A stretch of DNA of 64,000 nt from Bog-756 sp035949055 (GTDB lineage Bacteria; Actinomycetota; Acidimicrobiia; Acidimicrobiales; RAAP-2). Of the stretch, positions 57,219-64,000 are shown piece after piece. A program made the position numbers and the translations under genes. A model generated the notes under the pieces. It did no database searches. It worked only from the letters and a program-made list of their open reading frames with translations, and was not told where the DNA came from. The stretch is from positions 1 to 64,000 of the forward strand of contig DASZIO010000050.1 of the NCBI GenBank assembly GCA_035949055.1, written 5' to 3'. Numbering within the stretch: the stretch's first letter is position 1; each line of letters opens with the position of its first letter.

Positions 57219-58040
57219 TCACCGGAGCCGCCATTCGATCCGTCCCCCCGAGGCGAATCGCTCCTGACCCTCGGCCAGCGAGGCCGCGTTGGTGCCGATG
57301 TTGGTGAAGAGGAAGGCGTGGTCGAGGGCCTGGCGGCGGGACAGCTCCAGTCCGGTCCACAGGGCCCGTACCGTGCCGCCGACCGCCAGTGCGGGTTGGT
57401 CGGCGATGACTCCGGCCGCCCATGCGGCGCGGTCGTGCAGCTCGGCCAGAGGGACGACCTCCGAGACCAGTCCGACCTGGTAGGCCCGTTCCGCCGACAT
57501 GCGTTCGTGGGCGCCGAGCAGGGACAGGCGGACCACCTCCTGGAACGGCATCTTGTGCAGGAGGTTGATCGGCTCGAAAGCGGCGGGCATCCCGTAGGTG
57601 ACGTGCGGGTCGAAGAAGGTGGCGTGATCCGCGGCGATGATGAAGTCGACCTCACCGAGAATGTAGAAGGCCCCGCCGCAGGCCATGCCGTTGACCGCGG
57701 CGATGACCGGCTTCCAGAGGTCGTTCGACTTGGGGCAGACCGACTTGCCCGGGTCATCGAAATCCCACGGGGTGTTGTAGCCGGGGAGCTTCCCCGGCGG
57801 AAGCTCGTCGATCGACTGGATCTCGCCCCGGTCCAAGCCGGTGCAGAAGGCCCGGTCACCGCTACCGGTGAGCACGATGCAGCGGACATCGTCGTTGGTC
57901 CGGAGCATCGCCCACAGGTCACGGAGCTCCGACTGCATCACCGCATCGAACGCGTTGTGGGCCTCGGGCCGGTTGAGGGTGATCCAGGCCACGCCGTCGG
58001 CTTCGTGGTAGAGGAGTGCTTGCAGAGAACCGTCGGGCAT
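57219..58040 (-). CDS. Enoyl-CoA hydratase/isomerase family protein lacking the crotonase glutamates
   Basis: 273 residues. VAWITLNRPEAHNAFDAVMQ near 17-36, FCTGLDRGE near 67, and VNGMACGGAFYILGEVD near 109-125 with Tyr at the position of crotonase E144; FFDPHVTYG near 135 has His at the position of E164. The active site is thus unusual. ATG at 58040 is 6 bases after TAGCAT, a leaderless start. Divergent from the PIG-L gene by about 38 bp; convergent with the CoA-transferase. Confidence 0.86.
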   Translation of the reverse strand: MPDGSLQALLYHEADGVAWITLNRPEAHNAFDAVMQSELRDLWAMLRTNDDVRCIVLTGSGDRAFCTGLDRGEIQSIDELPPGKLPGYNTPWDFDDPGKSVCPKSNDLWKPVIAAVNGMACGGAFYILGEVDFIIAADHATFFDPHVTYGMPAAFEPINLLHKMPFQEVVRLSLLGAHERMSAERAYQVGLVSEVVPLAELHDRAAWAAGVIADQPALAVGGTVRALWTGLELSRRQALDHAFLFTNIGTNAASLAEGQERFASGGRIEWRLR

Positions 58041-58046
58041 GCGGGG

Positions 58047-58052
58047 ATGCTA
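58047..58052 (-). promoter_or_regulatory. Leaderless -10 box (TAGCAT)
   Basis: TAGCAT on the minus strand, 6 bases before the ATG at 58040. Confidence 0.55.
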
Positions 58053-58078
58053 TCGGCGGCCGAGGTGGCGGTCGCGGG

Positions 58079-58870
58079 ATGACGGACGGGATGGAAGGTG
58101 TCGCCCCTGCCACCTGGGGCGAGGTGGATCCTGCGTCGATGAGGCGTGTCGCGGTGGTCTCGCCCCATTTCGACGACGCCGTGATGGGCACCGGCGACTT
58201 CCTCGGCCGGCACCCCGGGTCGGTGGTGGTCACCGTCTTCGGCGGCCGCCCGCCCGCGTATCCCGAGCCACCGACGCCCTGGGATGCGTCCGGCGGGTTC
58301 GTGAGCGGCGACGACGTGGTTGGCGCCCGCCGCGAGGAAGACCGGCGCGCGCTGGCGGTCTACGACGCCGAGCCGGAGTGGCTGGACTTCTCCGATCACC
58401 AGTACCTCGAGCCTGCGGATCGCCCCACGCCAGCCGCGGTCGCGCCGGTGCTGGCCGATGCGCTGCGCCACGGCCGGTTCTCGAGCGTGATGTTCCCGAT
58501 GGGCCTCGGCAACCCTGATCACGACGTGACCCATCGGTCGGGACTGCTGGCCCGGGAGATGTTGTCGGGCGAACTGCCGGAGCTGGGATGGTTCTGCTAC
58601 CAGGACGCCGGCTACACGGGCCTGCCAGGATTGTTGGCCTGGCGGGTGCGCCAGCTCTTCAACGGGGGCCTGTGGCCGACCCCGGCCCTGGTCCCGGTCG
58701 AGCCAGACATCGAGCGCAAGCGGCGGTCGATCAGGTGCTACGTCAGTCAGATCCCACCGCTGGAAGCCGAACACGCCCTCTCCGACCGGCTCGATGCCAG
58801 GGCAGGGGAACAGTATTGGAAGCTGGCACCTCCGCCACCGGGGTGGGAGGCACTCGCCGACATCCCCTGA
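58079..58870 (+). CDS. PIG-L / LmbE family deacetylase-like protein
   Basis: 263 residues. The zinc motif of the family (PHPDDE) reads SPHFDDAVMG near 27-36: His and two Asp kept, but Pro to Phe and the final Glu to Ala. The third zinc His region is NPDHDVTHRSG near 145. The family removes acetyl groups from GlcNAc-type sugars (mycothiol, lipid anchors) but also includes bacillithiol/mycothiol-S-conjugate amidases. No sugar gene is near; it lies between a crotonase and a thiolase gene. Possible role: an amide or thiol-conjugate hydrolysis in detoxification. ATG at 58079; AGGTGG lies 10-15 bases upstream. Confidence 0.82.
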   Translation: MTDGMEGVAPATWGEVDPASMRRVAVVSPHFDDAVMGTGDFLGRHPGSVVVTVFGGRPPAYPEPPTPWDASGGFVSGDDVVGARREEDRRALAVYDAEPEWLDFSDHQYLEPADRPTPAAVAPVLADALRHGRFSSVMFPMGLGNPDHDVTHRSGLLAREMLSGELPELGWFCYQDAGYTGLPGLLAWRVRQLFNGGLWPTPALVPVEPDIERKRRSIRCYVSQIPPLEAEHALSDRLDARAGEQYWKLAPPPPGWEALADIP

Positions 58871-58923
58871 CGCCGAGACGCAGGAGGGCTTCAGGGACGG
58901 CCTCAGGTCCGACGCCCTCGGGC

Positions 58924-58929
58924 TAGGTT
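58924..58929 (+). promoter_or_regulatory. -10 box (TAGGTT) of the thiolase gene
   Basis: TAGGTT ends 6 bases before a 26-bp palindrome, so the palindrome starts at the expected first transcribed base. Confidence 0.5.
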
Positions 58930-58935
58930 CGCATA

Positions 58936-58961
58936 GGTCCGGTCAGCTGGCTGACCGGACC
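58936..58961. promoter_or_regulatory. Perfect 26-bp palindrome at the predicted transcript start of the thiolase gene
   Basis: 12-base arms GGTCCGGTCAGC and GCTGACCGGACC with two bases between. It lies right after the -10 box and 22 bp before the thiolase ATG; AAGGAGAG follows it. It could be an operator for a dimeric or tetrameric regulator (TetR-like) or a 5' hairpin in the mRNA. Confidence 0.7.
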
Positions 58962-58983
58962 GCCGACGAAGGAGAGAACAGAG

Positions 58984-60177
58984 ATGGCCACAGAGGTCCG
59001 CGATGCCGTCATCGTCGATGTGTTGCGCACGACAATCGGGAAGCGGGGCGGAGCGCTGGCCTACTGGCACCCGGCCGACCTGCTCGGCTTCGCCATCTCC
59101 TCGCTGCTCGAGCGCACCGGGGTCGATCCGGCCCGCATCGACGATGTCATCGGGGGATGTGTCGGGCAGGTGGGGGAGCAGAGCACCAATGTCGCCCGCA
59201 ATGCCTGGGTCTCGGCCGGACTGCCTCAGCACGTCCCGGCCACCACGGTCGACCGGCAATGTGGCTCGTCCCAACAAGCGATGCACTTCGGAGCAGCCGG
59301 GGTGGTGGCCGGCCACTACGACTTGGTGGTGGCCTGCGGCGTCGAGTCGATGAGCCGGGTCCCCATGGCGACGAACGCCCGGGGAGGCACCGGTCCCTTC
59401 CCTCCTTCATTCCTGGCCGCGGTCGACGACCGGCTGTGGACCCAGTTCCGGGTGGCCCAGGTCCTGGCGGATCGCTACGAGATCACCCGCCGGGACATGG
59501 ATGCGTACGCACTCGAGAGCCATCGGCGCGCCGCGGCCGCCTGGGACGCCGGCACCTTCAGCCGCGAGGCGGTGCCGGTGCCGCTACGGGGCGAGGACGG
59601 ATCGCTCACCGGCGAAACGCTCGCCGTCGACGAGGGCATCCGCCGCGGTGGCTCGCTCGAGTCGTTGGCCGCTCTGGCACCCGCCCAGTCCTGGGAACCC
59701 GAGACGGCGCCGGACATCACCGCCGGGAACTCGTCGCAGATGAACGACGGGGCGGCAGCCATGCTCATCGCCGAGCGTTCGGTGGCCGAACGGCTGGGGT
59801 TGCCGATCCGGGCCCGCTTCGCCCACTTCGCGGTGGCGGCGGAGGACGCCGCCATCGTGCTGTCGGCTCCGGTGCCGGCCACCCACCGGCTGCTCGAGCG
59901 GTCGGGGATGAAGATCGGTGATTTCGATGCCGTCGAGTGCAATGAGGCGTTCGCCGCCATCGCCCTGATGTGGGCCCGAGCCTTCGATCCCGATCCCGAG
60001 GTCCTCAACCCGCACGGGGGGGCCATCGCCATCGGCCACCCACTCGGGGCCTCGGGCGTCCGTCTGGCCGGGTCCCTGCTCACCCGCCTCGAGCTCATCG
60101 GAGGACGGTACGGGTTCCAGACCATGTGCGAAGGTGGCGGCCAAGCCAACGCCACGGTCATCGAACGCCTGGACTGA
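58984..60177 (+). CDS. Acetyl-CoA C-acyltransferase (thiolase, FadA type)
   Basis: 397 residues with all thiolase catalytic parts: nucleophile Cys in DRQCGSSQQAM near 92, GNSSQMNDGAAAML near 249, NEAFAAIAL near 321, GHPLGASGVRLAG near 352 with the catalytic His, and CEGGGQANATVIE near 381 with the second Cys. It should thiolyse 3-oxoacyl-CoA. ATG at 58984 after AAGGAGAGAAC. It sits behind a 26-bp palindrome and ends before a hairpin, so it is probably its own transcript, under specific control. The frame is the most conventional thiolase of the five superfamily members. Confidence 0.93.
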   Translation: MATEVRDAVIVDVLRTTIGKRGGALAYWHPADLLGFAISSLLERTGVDPARIDDVIGGCVGQVGEQSTNVARNAWVSAGLPQHVPATTVDRQCGSSQQAMHFGAAGVVAGHYDLVVACGVESMSRVPMATNARGGTGPFPPSFLAAVDDRLWTQFRVAQVLADRYEITRRDMDAYALESHRRAAAAWDAGTFSREAVPVPLRGEDGSLTGETLAVDEGIRRGGSLESLAALAPAQSWEPETAPDITAGNSSQMNDGAAAMLIAERSVAERLGLPIRARFAHFAVAAEDAAIVLSAPVPATHRLLERSGMKIGDFDAVECNEAFAAIALMWARAFDPDPEVLNPHGGAIAIGHPLGASGVRLAGSLLTRLELIGGRYGFQTMCEGGGQANATVIERLD

Positions 60178-60207
60178 CGCGCTGGTCTGACCGGCTGGTC
60201 CCTCCCG

Positions 60208-60224
60208 GGCCGGGGTCCCCGGCC
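60208..60224. terminator. GC hairpin between thiolase and TetR genes
   Basis: GGCCGG and CCGGCC pair around a 5-base loop, in the 50-bp convergent gap between the thiolase stop and the TetR stop. Confidence 0.5.
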
Positions 60225-60227
60225 GGA

Positions 60228-60869
60228 CTAGGCCGGCGGTGCGCTGCGCTCGAAGAGCTCAGCGGATTCGCGGGCTCGCAGCCGGAAGACCTCTGCCGGG
60301 TCGGCGCCGTCGTCAACCAACACGCCGGCCACGTGTTCGATGAACATCCCCACCAGCATCGCTCGCAACATCCGGGCCATCGCCACCCGTTCTTCGGGCT
60401 CGCACAGGTCGGGGCGGTTCTCCTCGAGCCAGCGCTCGAGCGACACCTGAGTGGCGCGGAACAGGTCGACGCCGACGGCGTGGGCGGTCTCGTCGCCCCG
60501 CATCACTTCGCCGAGCATCAGGCGGATGAACTCCTCCACCTCCAGCATCGAAGCCAGGACGTCGCCCAGCAGGTCGGCCAGCCCGGTGGCCTTGTCCTGG
60601 GCCAGGGCGGGCGGCGAGGCCACAACCGGGTTGTCCACGAAGCCGTGCTCCTCGAGCACGGCCACCAGCAGGTCGCGCTTGGAGGAGAAGTAGTGGTACA
60701 GCGAGGCCACGTTGAGCCCGGTGGCCCCGGCCAGGTCCCGCATGCTCGTGCCGTCGACCCCGTTCTGGGCCATGAGGGAGAGGGCGACCGAGAGGATGTG
60801 CTGTCGTTGGGTCAATCCCTCAGGCCGGGGGGCCGGATCGCCGATGGAAGGTGTGGGCACGGCACCCAT
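60228..60869 (-). CDS. TetR family transcriptional regulator
   Basis: 213 residues. N-terminal helix-turn-helix: RQHILSVALSLMAQNGVDGT near 22-41, then MRDLAGATGLNVASLYHYFS near 43-62 with the Y-x-(H/Y)-F signature, SKRDLLVAVLEEHG after it. The C-terminal ligand domain is about 130 residues (EVEEFIRLMLGEVMRGDE and so on), resembling regulators of fatty-acid or sterol genes. It is divergent from a P450 with a palindrome and -10 box between them, which makes control of the P450 and of itself likely. An acyl-CoA or P450 substrate would be the inducer. Confidence 0.9.
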   Translation of the reverse strand: MGAVPTPSIGDPAPRPEGLTQRQHILSVALSLMAQNGVDGTSMRDLAGATGLNVASLYHYFSSKRDLLVAVLEEHGFVDNPVVASPPALAQDKATGLADLLGDVLASMLEVEEFIRLMLGEVMRGDETAHAVGVDLFRATQVSLERWLEENRPDLCEPEERVAMARMLRAMLVGMFIEHVAGVLVDDGADPAEVFRLRARESAELFERSAPPA

Positions 60870-60924
60870 TGTCGGGCTTATCGCCGCTCCCGTCGAACGC
60901 CTGACCCGATGACTGTCGCCCCAA

Positions 60925-60934
60925 CGAACGTTCG
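60925..60934. promoter_or_regulatory. Operator-like palindrome between TetR and P450 genes
   Basis: Perfect 10-bp palindrome CGAACGTTCG, ending three bases before the P450 -10 box. Binding here would block RNA polymerase. It does not match the KstR consensus, where two bases separate AAC and GTT. Confidence 0.5.
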
Positions 60935-60936
60935 AT

Positions 60937-60942
60937 TATCCT
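60937..60942 (+). promoter_or_regulatory. -10 box (TATCCT) of the P450 gene
   Basis: TATCCT, transcript start near 60949, leader of about 65 nt with GAGGAGG 8 bases before the ATG at 61014. Confidence 0.5.
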
Positions 60943-61013
60943 GAACCGGGTACCGCGACCGGACCTGGTCCATCAGGCCCGCTCCCAATCCGCCTGCCGA
61001 GGAGGCCGGATCC

Positions 61014-62267
61014 ATGTCGACCATGACCGGGCCCACCGAGCCCGACCAGCGGCCCGCCCGCTTCGACCCCTTCGAGCTGCAGGACACGGTGTCGGGGAAC
61101 ATCCGCGACCCCTACCCGCGGATGCACGAGCTGTGCCGGGAGAGCCCCGTCCACGTCGGCGCGGTCGACCTCGGCGACGGCGAGGACCTGCCCGACGCCG
61201 GCCATCCCTTGCCGGTCACGGTCTTCGGCTACGACGAGGTGGTCCAGGTCCTGCGGGACAACGAGACGTACTCGTCGACGGTCTACGAAGGTGTCATCGG
61301 GCTCGTGATGGGCCGGACCATCCTGCAGATGGACGAGCCCGACCACCGGCTGCACCGCGCCCTCGTCTCGCCGACCTTCCGCTCGAAGATCCTCCAGCGT
61401 TGGGAGGAGGACCTGGTGCGTACCGTGGTGGACGAGTTGATCGACGGCTTCATCGACCAGGGTCATGCCGACCTGGTGCAGGAGGTGACGTTCAACTTCC
61501 CGGTCCAGGTGATCGCGCGGATCCTCGGTCTGCCCCGGGCCGACTTCCCCGTGTTCCAACGCTGGGCCATCGAGATCACCAGCGTGACCGCCAACTGGGA
61601 GCGCGGCGTGGCCGCCTCCGAGGCCCTGCGGGACTACTTCGCCGCGGTGCTGGAGGAACGGCGCCGCCAGCCGGCCGACGACCTCATCAGCGAGCTGGTG
61701 GTGGCCGAGGTCGACGGCCGGAAGCTCGCCGACGAGGAGATCTACTCCTTCCTGCGGCTGCTCCTGCCGGCCGGGGTCGAGACCACGTACCGCGCCTCGG
61801 GCAGCATGCTCTACGGCCTGCTGACCAACCCGGACCAGTTGCGAGCGGTCGTCGACGATCGGGACCTCATCGCCCAGGCGTTCGAGGAGACGGTGCGCTG
61901 GGAGCCACCGGTGACCGTCATCCTGCGCCGAGCGACCAGGGACACCGAGCTGGCCGGCGTACCGATCGAGGCGGGCGCCGATGTGGCGCTGCTGCTCGGG
62001 GCGGCCAACCGCGACGAGCGCAAGTACGCCGAGCCGGACCGGTTCAACCTCTTCCGCGAGTCTCGCCAGCATGTGGGGTTCGGGTTCGGCATCCATGTCT
62101 GCCTCGGGATGCACCTGGCCCGGATGGAGTCGAGGGTGGCCATGAACACGCTGTTCGACCGGCTTCGGGACCTCCGCCTCGACCCTGCTCCCGGCCAGGA
62201 CCTGCACATCCGGGGCATGGCCTTCCGGTCACCCATCGCCCTGCCGGTGGCGTTCAGCCCAGCCTGA
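61014..62267 (+). CDS. Cytochrome P450
   Basis: 417 residues. I-helix LLPAGVETTYRASG near 246-259, K-helix ExxR in EETVRWEPP near 291, heme loop FGFGIHVCLG with the axial Cys at 363. FELQDTVSGNIRDPYPRMHEL near 19-39 is the usual beginning of the soluble domain. ATG at 61014 follows GAGGAGGCC. Its predicted regulator is the divergent TetR gene. It differs clearly from the P450 at 31143 in length and motifs, so the two probably act on different positions or substrates. No ferredoxin reductase gene is in view. Confidence 0.92.
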   Translation: MSTMTGPTEPDQRPARFDPFELQDTVSGNIRDPYPRMHELCRESPVHVGAVDLGDGEDLPDAGHPLPVTVFGYDEVVQVLRDNETYSSTVYEGVIGLVMGRTILQMDEPDHRLHRALVSPTFRSKILQRWEEDLVRTVVDELIDGFIDQGHADLVQEVTFNFPVQVIARILGLPRADFPVFQRWAIEITSVTANWERGVAASEALRDYFAAVLEERRRQPADDLISELVVAEVDGRKLADEEIYSFLRLLLPAGVETTYRASGSMLYGLLTNPDQLRAVVDDRDLIAQAFEETVRWEPPVTVILRRATRDTELAGVPIEAGADVALLLGAANRDERKYAEPDRFNLFRESRQHVGFGFGIHVCLGMHLARMESRVAMNTLFDRLRDLRLDPAPGQDLHIRGMAFRSPIALPVAFSPA

Positions 62268-62317
62268 GCCGGTGAGCCCGGCCCGGCCGTCCAGGGCGAG
62301 GCGGTCAGGATCGCCGA

Positions 62318-63304
62318 TCACCCCGCCCCGAGCACCTCGGGGTTGACGATGTGGCGCGGCCTCGCCCCGGCCAGCAGCCGGCAGAGGTCCTCGGCGATGA
62401 TCCGGGTGTGGTTCGACTCGGTGTCGTAAGTGGCCCCCCCGATGTGCGGGGTGAGGACCACCGAAGGGAGCCCGGTGAGGGGATGGTCGGGGGGGAGCGA
62501 CTCCCCTTCGAAATGGTCGAGGCCGGCTGCCCCCACCTTGCCCGACCGGAGCGCCTCGACCAGTGCCTCGGTATCGTGCAGGGCGGCCCTGGCGGTATTG
62601 ATGAACACCACCCCGTCGCGCATGGCGGCGAACTGGTCTGGGCCGATCATGCCGGTGGTCTCGGCGGTCACCGGCGCGTGCATGGAGATCACGTCCGAGC
62701 GTTGGAGCAGCTCTTCGAGCGAGACCGTTGCCTCCGTGGCGTAGGGGTCATAGGCCAGCACCTCGAGTCCGAGGCCGCGGAGGCGCCAGCGCAGTGCCCT
62801 CCCGACCGCGCCCAGACCCACCAGCCCGGCCGTCTGCCCGGCCAGTTCGAAGGCCCGGAAGCGCTGGTAGGGGATGGTGCCGTCCCGGTAGATCTGACCG
62901 GACCGCACATCGGCGTCGGCGGCCACCACCTGGCGGGTGCAGGCGAAGAGCAGGGCCACGGCCAGCTCGGCCACCGCGTCGGCGTTCCGGCCCGGTGCCC
63001 GCAGCACCGGGATGCCGGCCGCGGTGGCGGCGGGCACGTCCACGTTGGTGGGGTCACCCCGGCAACTGCCCACCGCCACCAGAGGGAGCTCGAACAGGGG
63101 CCCGGCGCACCGGTCGCTCTCGACGATGACGATGGAGGCGCCTTCCTTCGACACCCGCTCGGCCAGCTGGTCGGCGTTGAAGATGCGAAGGGTCGGCTGG
63201 TCGAGCCACGAGTCGACGGTGAGGTCGGTCAGCTCCGCCAGGAGGTCCAGCCCGGGACCGCGCACGGCCGCCGTCACCAGGGCCTTGGGCCGGGGCGTTG
63301 CCAT
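62318..63304 (-). CDS. D-isomer-specific 2-hydroxyacid dehydrogenase family protein
   Basis: NAD(P)-dependent dehydrogenase of 328 residues. Rossmann loop VGLGAVGRAL near 164-173 then AYDPY near 185; catalytic Arg in NTARAAL near 236, Glu in DHFEGE near 263 and His in TPHIGG near 285. The acidic residue AYD suggests NAD. It is close to phosphoglycerate dehydrogenase-like and glyoxylate/hydroxypyruvate reductases. ATG or GTG near 63304; the upstream SDR ends at 63344, so they are 39 bp apart on the same strand and may be co-transcribed. Substrate not identifiable. Confidence 0.87.
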   Translation of the reverse strand: MATPRPKALVTAAVRGPGLDLLAELTDLTVDSWLDQPTLRIFNADQLAERVSKEGASIVIVESDRCAGPLFELPLVAVGSCRGDPTNVDVPAATAAGIPVLRAPGRNADAVAELAVALLFACTRQVVAADADVRSGQIYRDGTIPYQRFRAFELAGQTAGLVGLGAVGRALRWRLRGLGLEVLAYDPYATEATVSLEELLQRSDVISMHAPVTAETTGMIGPDQFAAMRDGVVFINTARAALHDTEALVEALRSGKVGAAGLDHFEGESLPPDHPLTGLPSVVLTPHIGGATYDTESNHTRIIAEDLCRLLAGARPRHIVNPEVLGAG

Positions 63305-63343
63305 AGGTTCAGTGCTCCTTGTTCATCGGATCGGTGGGGGAGG

Positions 63344-64000
63344 TCAGCGGGGGCTGTGCGAGGCCGGGTCGGTCGTCCGGGAGATGGCCTGCTCGTCCAC
63401 GCGGCCCTCGGCCATGGCGATCATCCCCGCCACGAAGCTGTCGAAGTCGGACGTCTTCATCTCGACGACGGCCTTCATGTCCGGCAGGTAGTGCTCGAAC
63501 GCCGGGCCGTCGAGGCAGTCGACGATCCCGGCCGCCACCTCCTCGGGCGGGACGAGCGGGCCGACGTACAACGGGGGGTCGTTGTCGGGCTGGTCCCAGA
63601 TCTCCGTATCGATGGCCCCGGGCAGCACCAGCCGGACCGAGACACCGGTGCCGTGCAGGTCGGCGGCCATGGACTCGCTCCATCCGGCCAGGGCGAACTT
63701 CGAGCCGCAGTAGGCGGCCTCGCTGGCGATGCCGAGCCTTCCGCCCAGGCTCGACACGTTCACGATGACGCCGGCCCCGCGCTCGAGCATGCCGGGGAGG
63801 AGGGCGAGGGAGATGGCCACCGGGGACAGGTAGTTGATCGCCATGGTCCGGCGGACTTCGTCCATGGTCAGTCGCTGGACCGGCCGGCGCATCGGAGCCC
63901 CGGCGTTGTTGACGACCACGTCGACGGGGCCGAGCTCGGCGTCGATGGCCCGGGCCACCTCGGCGGCGTGCTCGGGATCGCTGAGGTCGGCCGGCCACGC
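63344..64000 (-). CDS. SDR family oxidoreductase (5' end beyond window)
   Basis: The reading frame enters the window already open at 64000; 218 residues are visible. The cofactor loop is cut off. Visible features: NNAG near residue 33 of the visible part, Ser in VNVSSLGG near 83, Tyr-x3-Lys in YCGSK near 97-101, then LPGAIDTEIW. The C-terminal half has VPPEEVAAGIVDCLDG, usual for classical SDRs of about 270 residues. Oxidises or reduces an alcohol/ketone; substrate unknown. 39 bp ahead of the 2-hydroxyacid dehydrogenase on the same strand. Confidence 0.86.
   Translation of the reverse strand, partial: AWPADLSDPEHAAEVARAIDAELGPVDVVVNNAGAPMRRPVQRLTMDEVRRTMAINYLSPVAISLALLPGMLERGAGVIVNVSSLGGRLGIASEAAYCGSKFALAGWSESMAADLHGTGVSVRLVLPGAIDTEIWDQPDNDPPLYVGPLVPPEEVAAGIVDCLDGPAFEHYLPDMKAVVEMKTSDFDSFVAGMIAMAEGRVDEQAISRTTDPASHSPR

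Noticed and set aside
60925..60934. KstR operator
   Set aside because: The mycobacterial KstR site has two bases between AAC and GTT. Here they are adjacent, so I call only a generic palindrome.
1..64000. Genomic island by mobile elements
   Set aside because: No transposase, integrase, tRNA, att-like repeats or phage genes were seen; codon style looks uniform by eye.

Overview
The window is a gene-dense (largest gap without a gene: 277 bp, at 2561-2837), very GC-rich stretch of an actinobacterial chromosome. The gene families (FadE, Ltp, DUF35, CYP, TetR, crotonase and family III CoA-transferase types) and the many start codons sitting 6-8 bases after a TAnnnT -10 box fit Actinomycetota. An Acidimicrobiia-like or mycolate-related host is an inference; no rRNA or tRNA is present to settle it. 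I see no IS element, phage gene, CRISPR array or integrase, so this reads as resident catabolic territory.

Layout. 1-2560 (-): ABC uptake system (substrate-binding lipoprotein and a fused LivH-LivM permease). 2838-4654 (+): DrrAB-type ABC exporter. 4725-6362 (+): acyl-CoA synthetase. 6396-12291 (-): five-gene beta-oxidation-like set (acyl-CoA dehydrogenase, thiolase-like protein, amidohydrolase, crotonase, SDR). 12322-13266 (-): EamA-type transporter. 13472-14572 (+): acyl-CoA dehydrogenase. 14652-16607 (-): copper amine oxidase. 16760-20574 (+): acyl-CoA synthetase and a fused double acyl-CoA dehydrogenase (FadE34 type). 20589-22968: divergent acyl-CoA dehydrogenase pair. 23075-24726 (-): DUF35 protein and Ltp2-like thiolase-fold protein. 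24779-28396 (+): GMC oxidoreductase with small subunit, then a zinc alcohol dehydrogenase. 28428-29906 (-): FGGY kinase. 29986-34758 (+): crotonase, then P450 and two acyl-CoA dehydrogenases. 34791-38059 (-): PAS-GGDEF protein, small membrane protein, amidohydrolase. 38258-48604 (+): ferredoxin, then a long run crotonase / acyl-CoA synthetase / HMGS-like-DUF35 fusion / thiolase / acyl-CoA synthetase / E1alpha / E1beta / lipoyl protein / crotonase. 48622-49017 (-): SnoaL-like protein. 49122-52850 (+): KstD-like flavoprotein, degenerate alpha/beta hydrolase, Rieske oxygenase. 52930-57213 (+): TetR, ferredoxin, acyl-CoA dehydrogenase, SDR, CoA-transferase. 57219-60177: crotonase (-), PIG-L-type deacetylase and thiolase (+). 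60228-62267: divergent TetR (-) and P450 (+). 62318-64000 (-): 2-hydroxyacid dehydrogenase and a truncated SDR.

Taken together: 8 acyl-CoA dehydrogenase genes (9 domains), 5 crotonases, 5 thiolase-superfamily proteins, 4 acyl-CoA synthetases, 2 P450s, 2 single-cluster ferredoxins, a CoA-transferase and a ring-hydroxylating oxygenase. The logic is uptake, oxygenation or CoA activation, alpha/beta-type FadE dehydrogenation, then C-C cleavage by thiolase- or aldolase-like proteins with DUF35 partners. It resembles, in scattered form, the mycobacterial cholesterol side-chain (igr) system, but the true substrate cannot be read from the sequence. The most unusual parts are an HMG-CoA-synthase-like/DUF35 fusion without the usual catalytic residues next to a normal thiolase, an E1alpha/E1beta pair with a free lipoyl domain and no E2 core, and short leaderless reading frames that overlap the starts of downstream genes.
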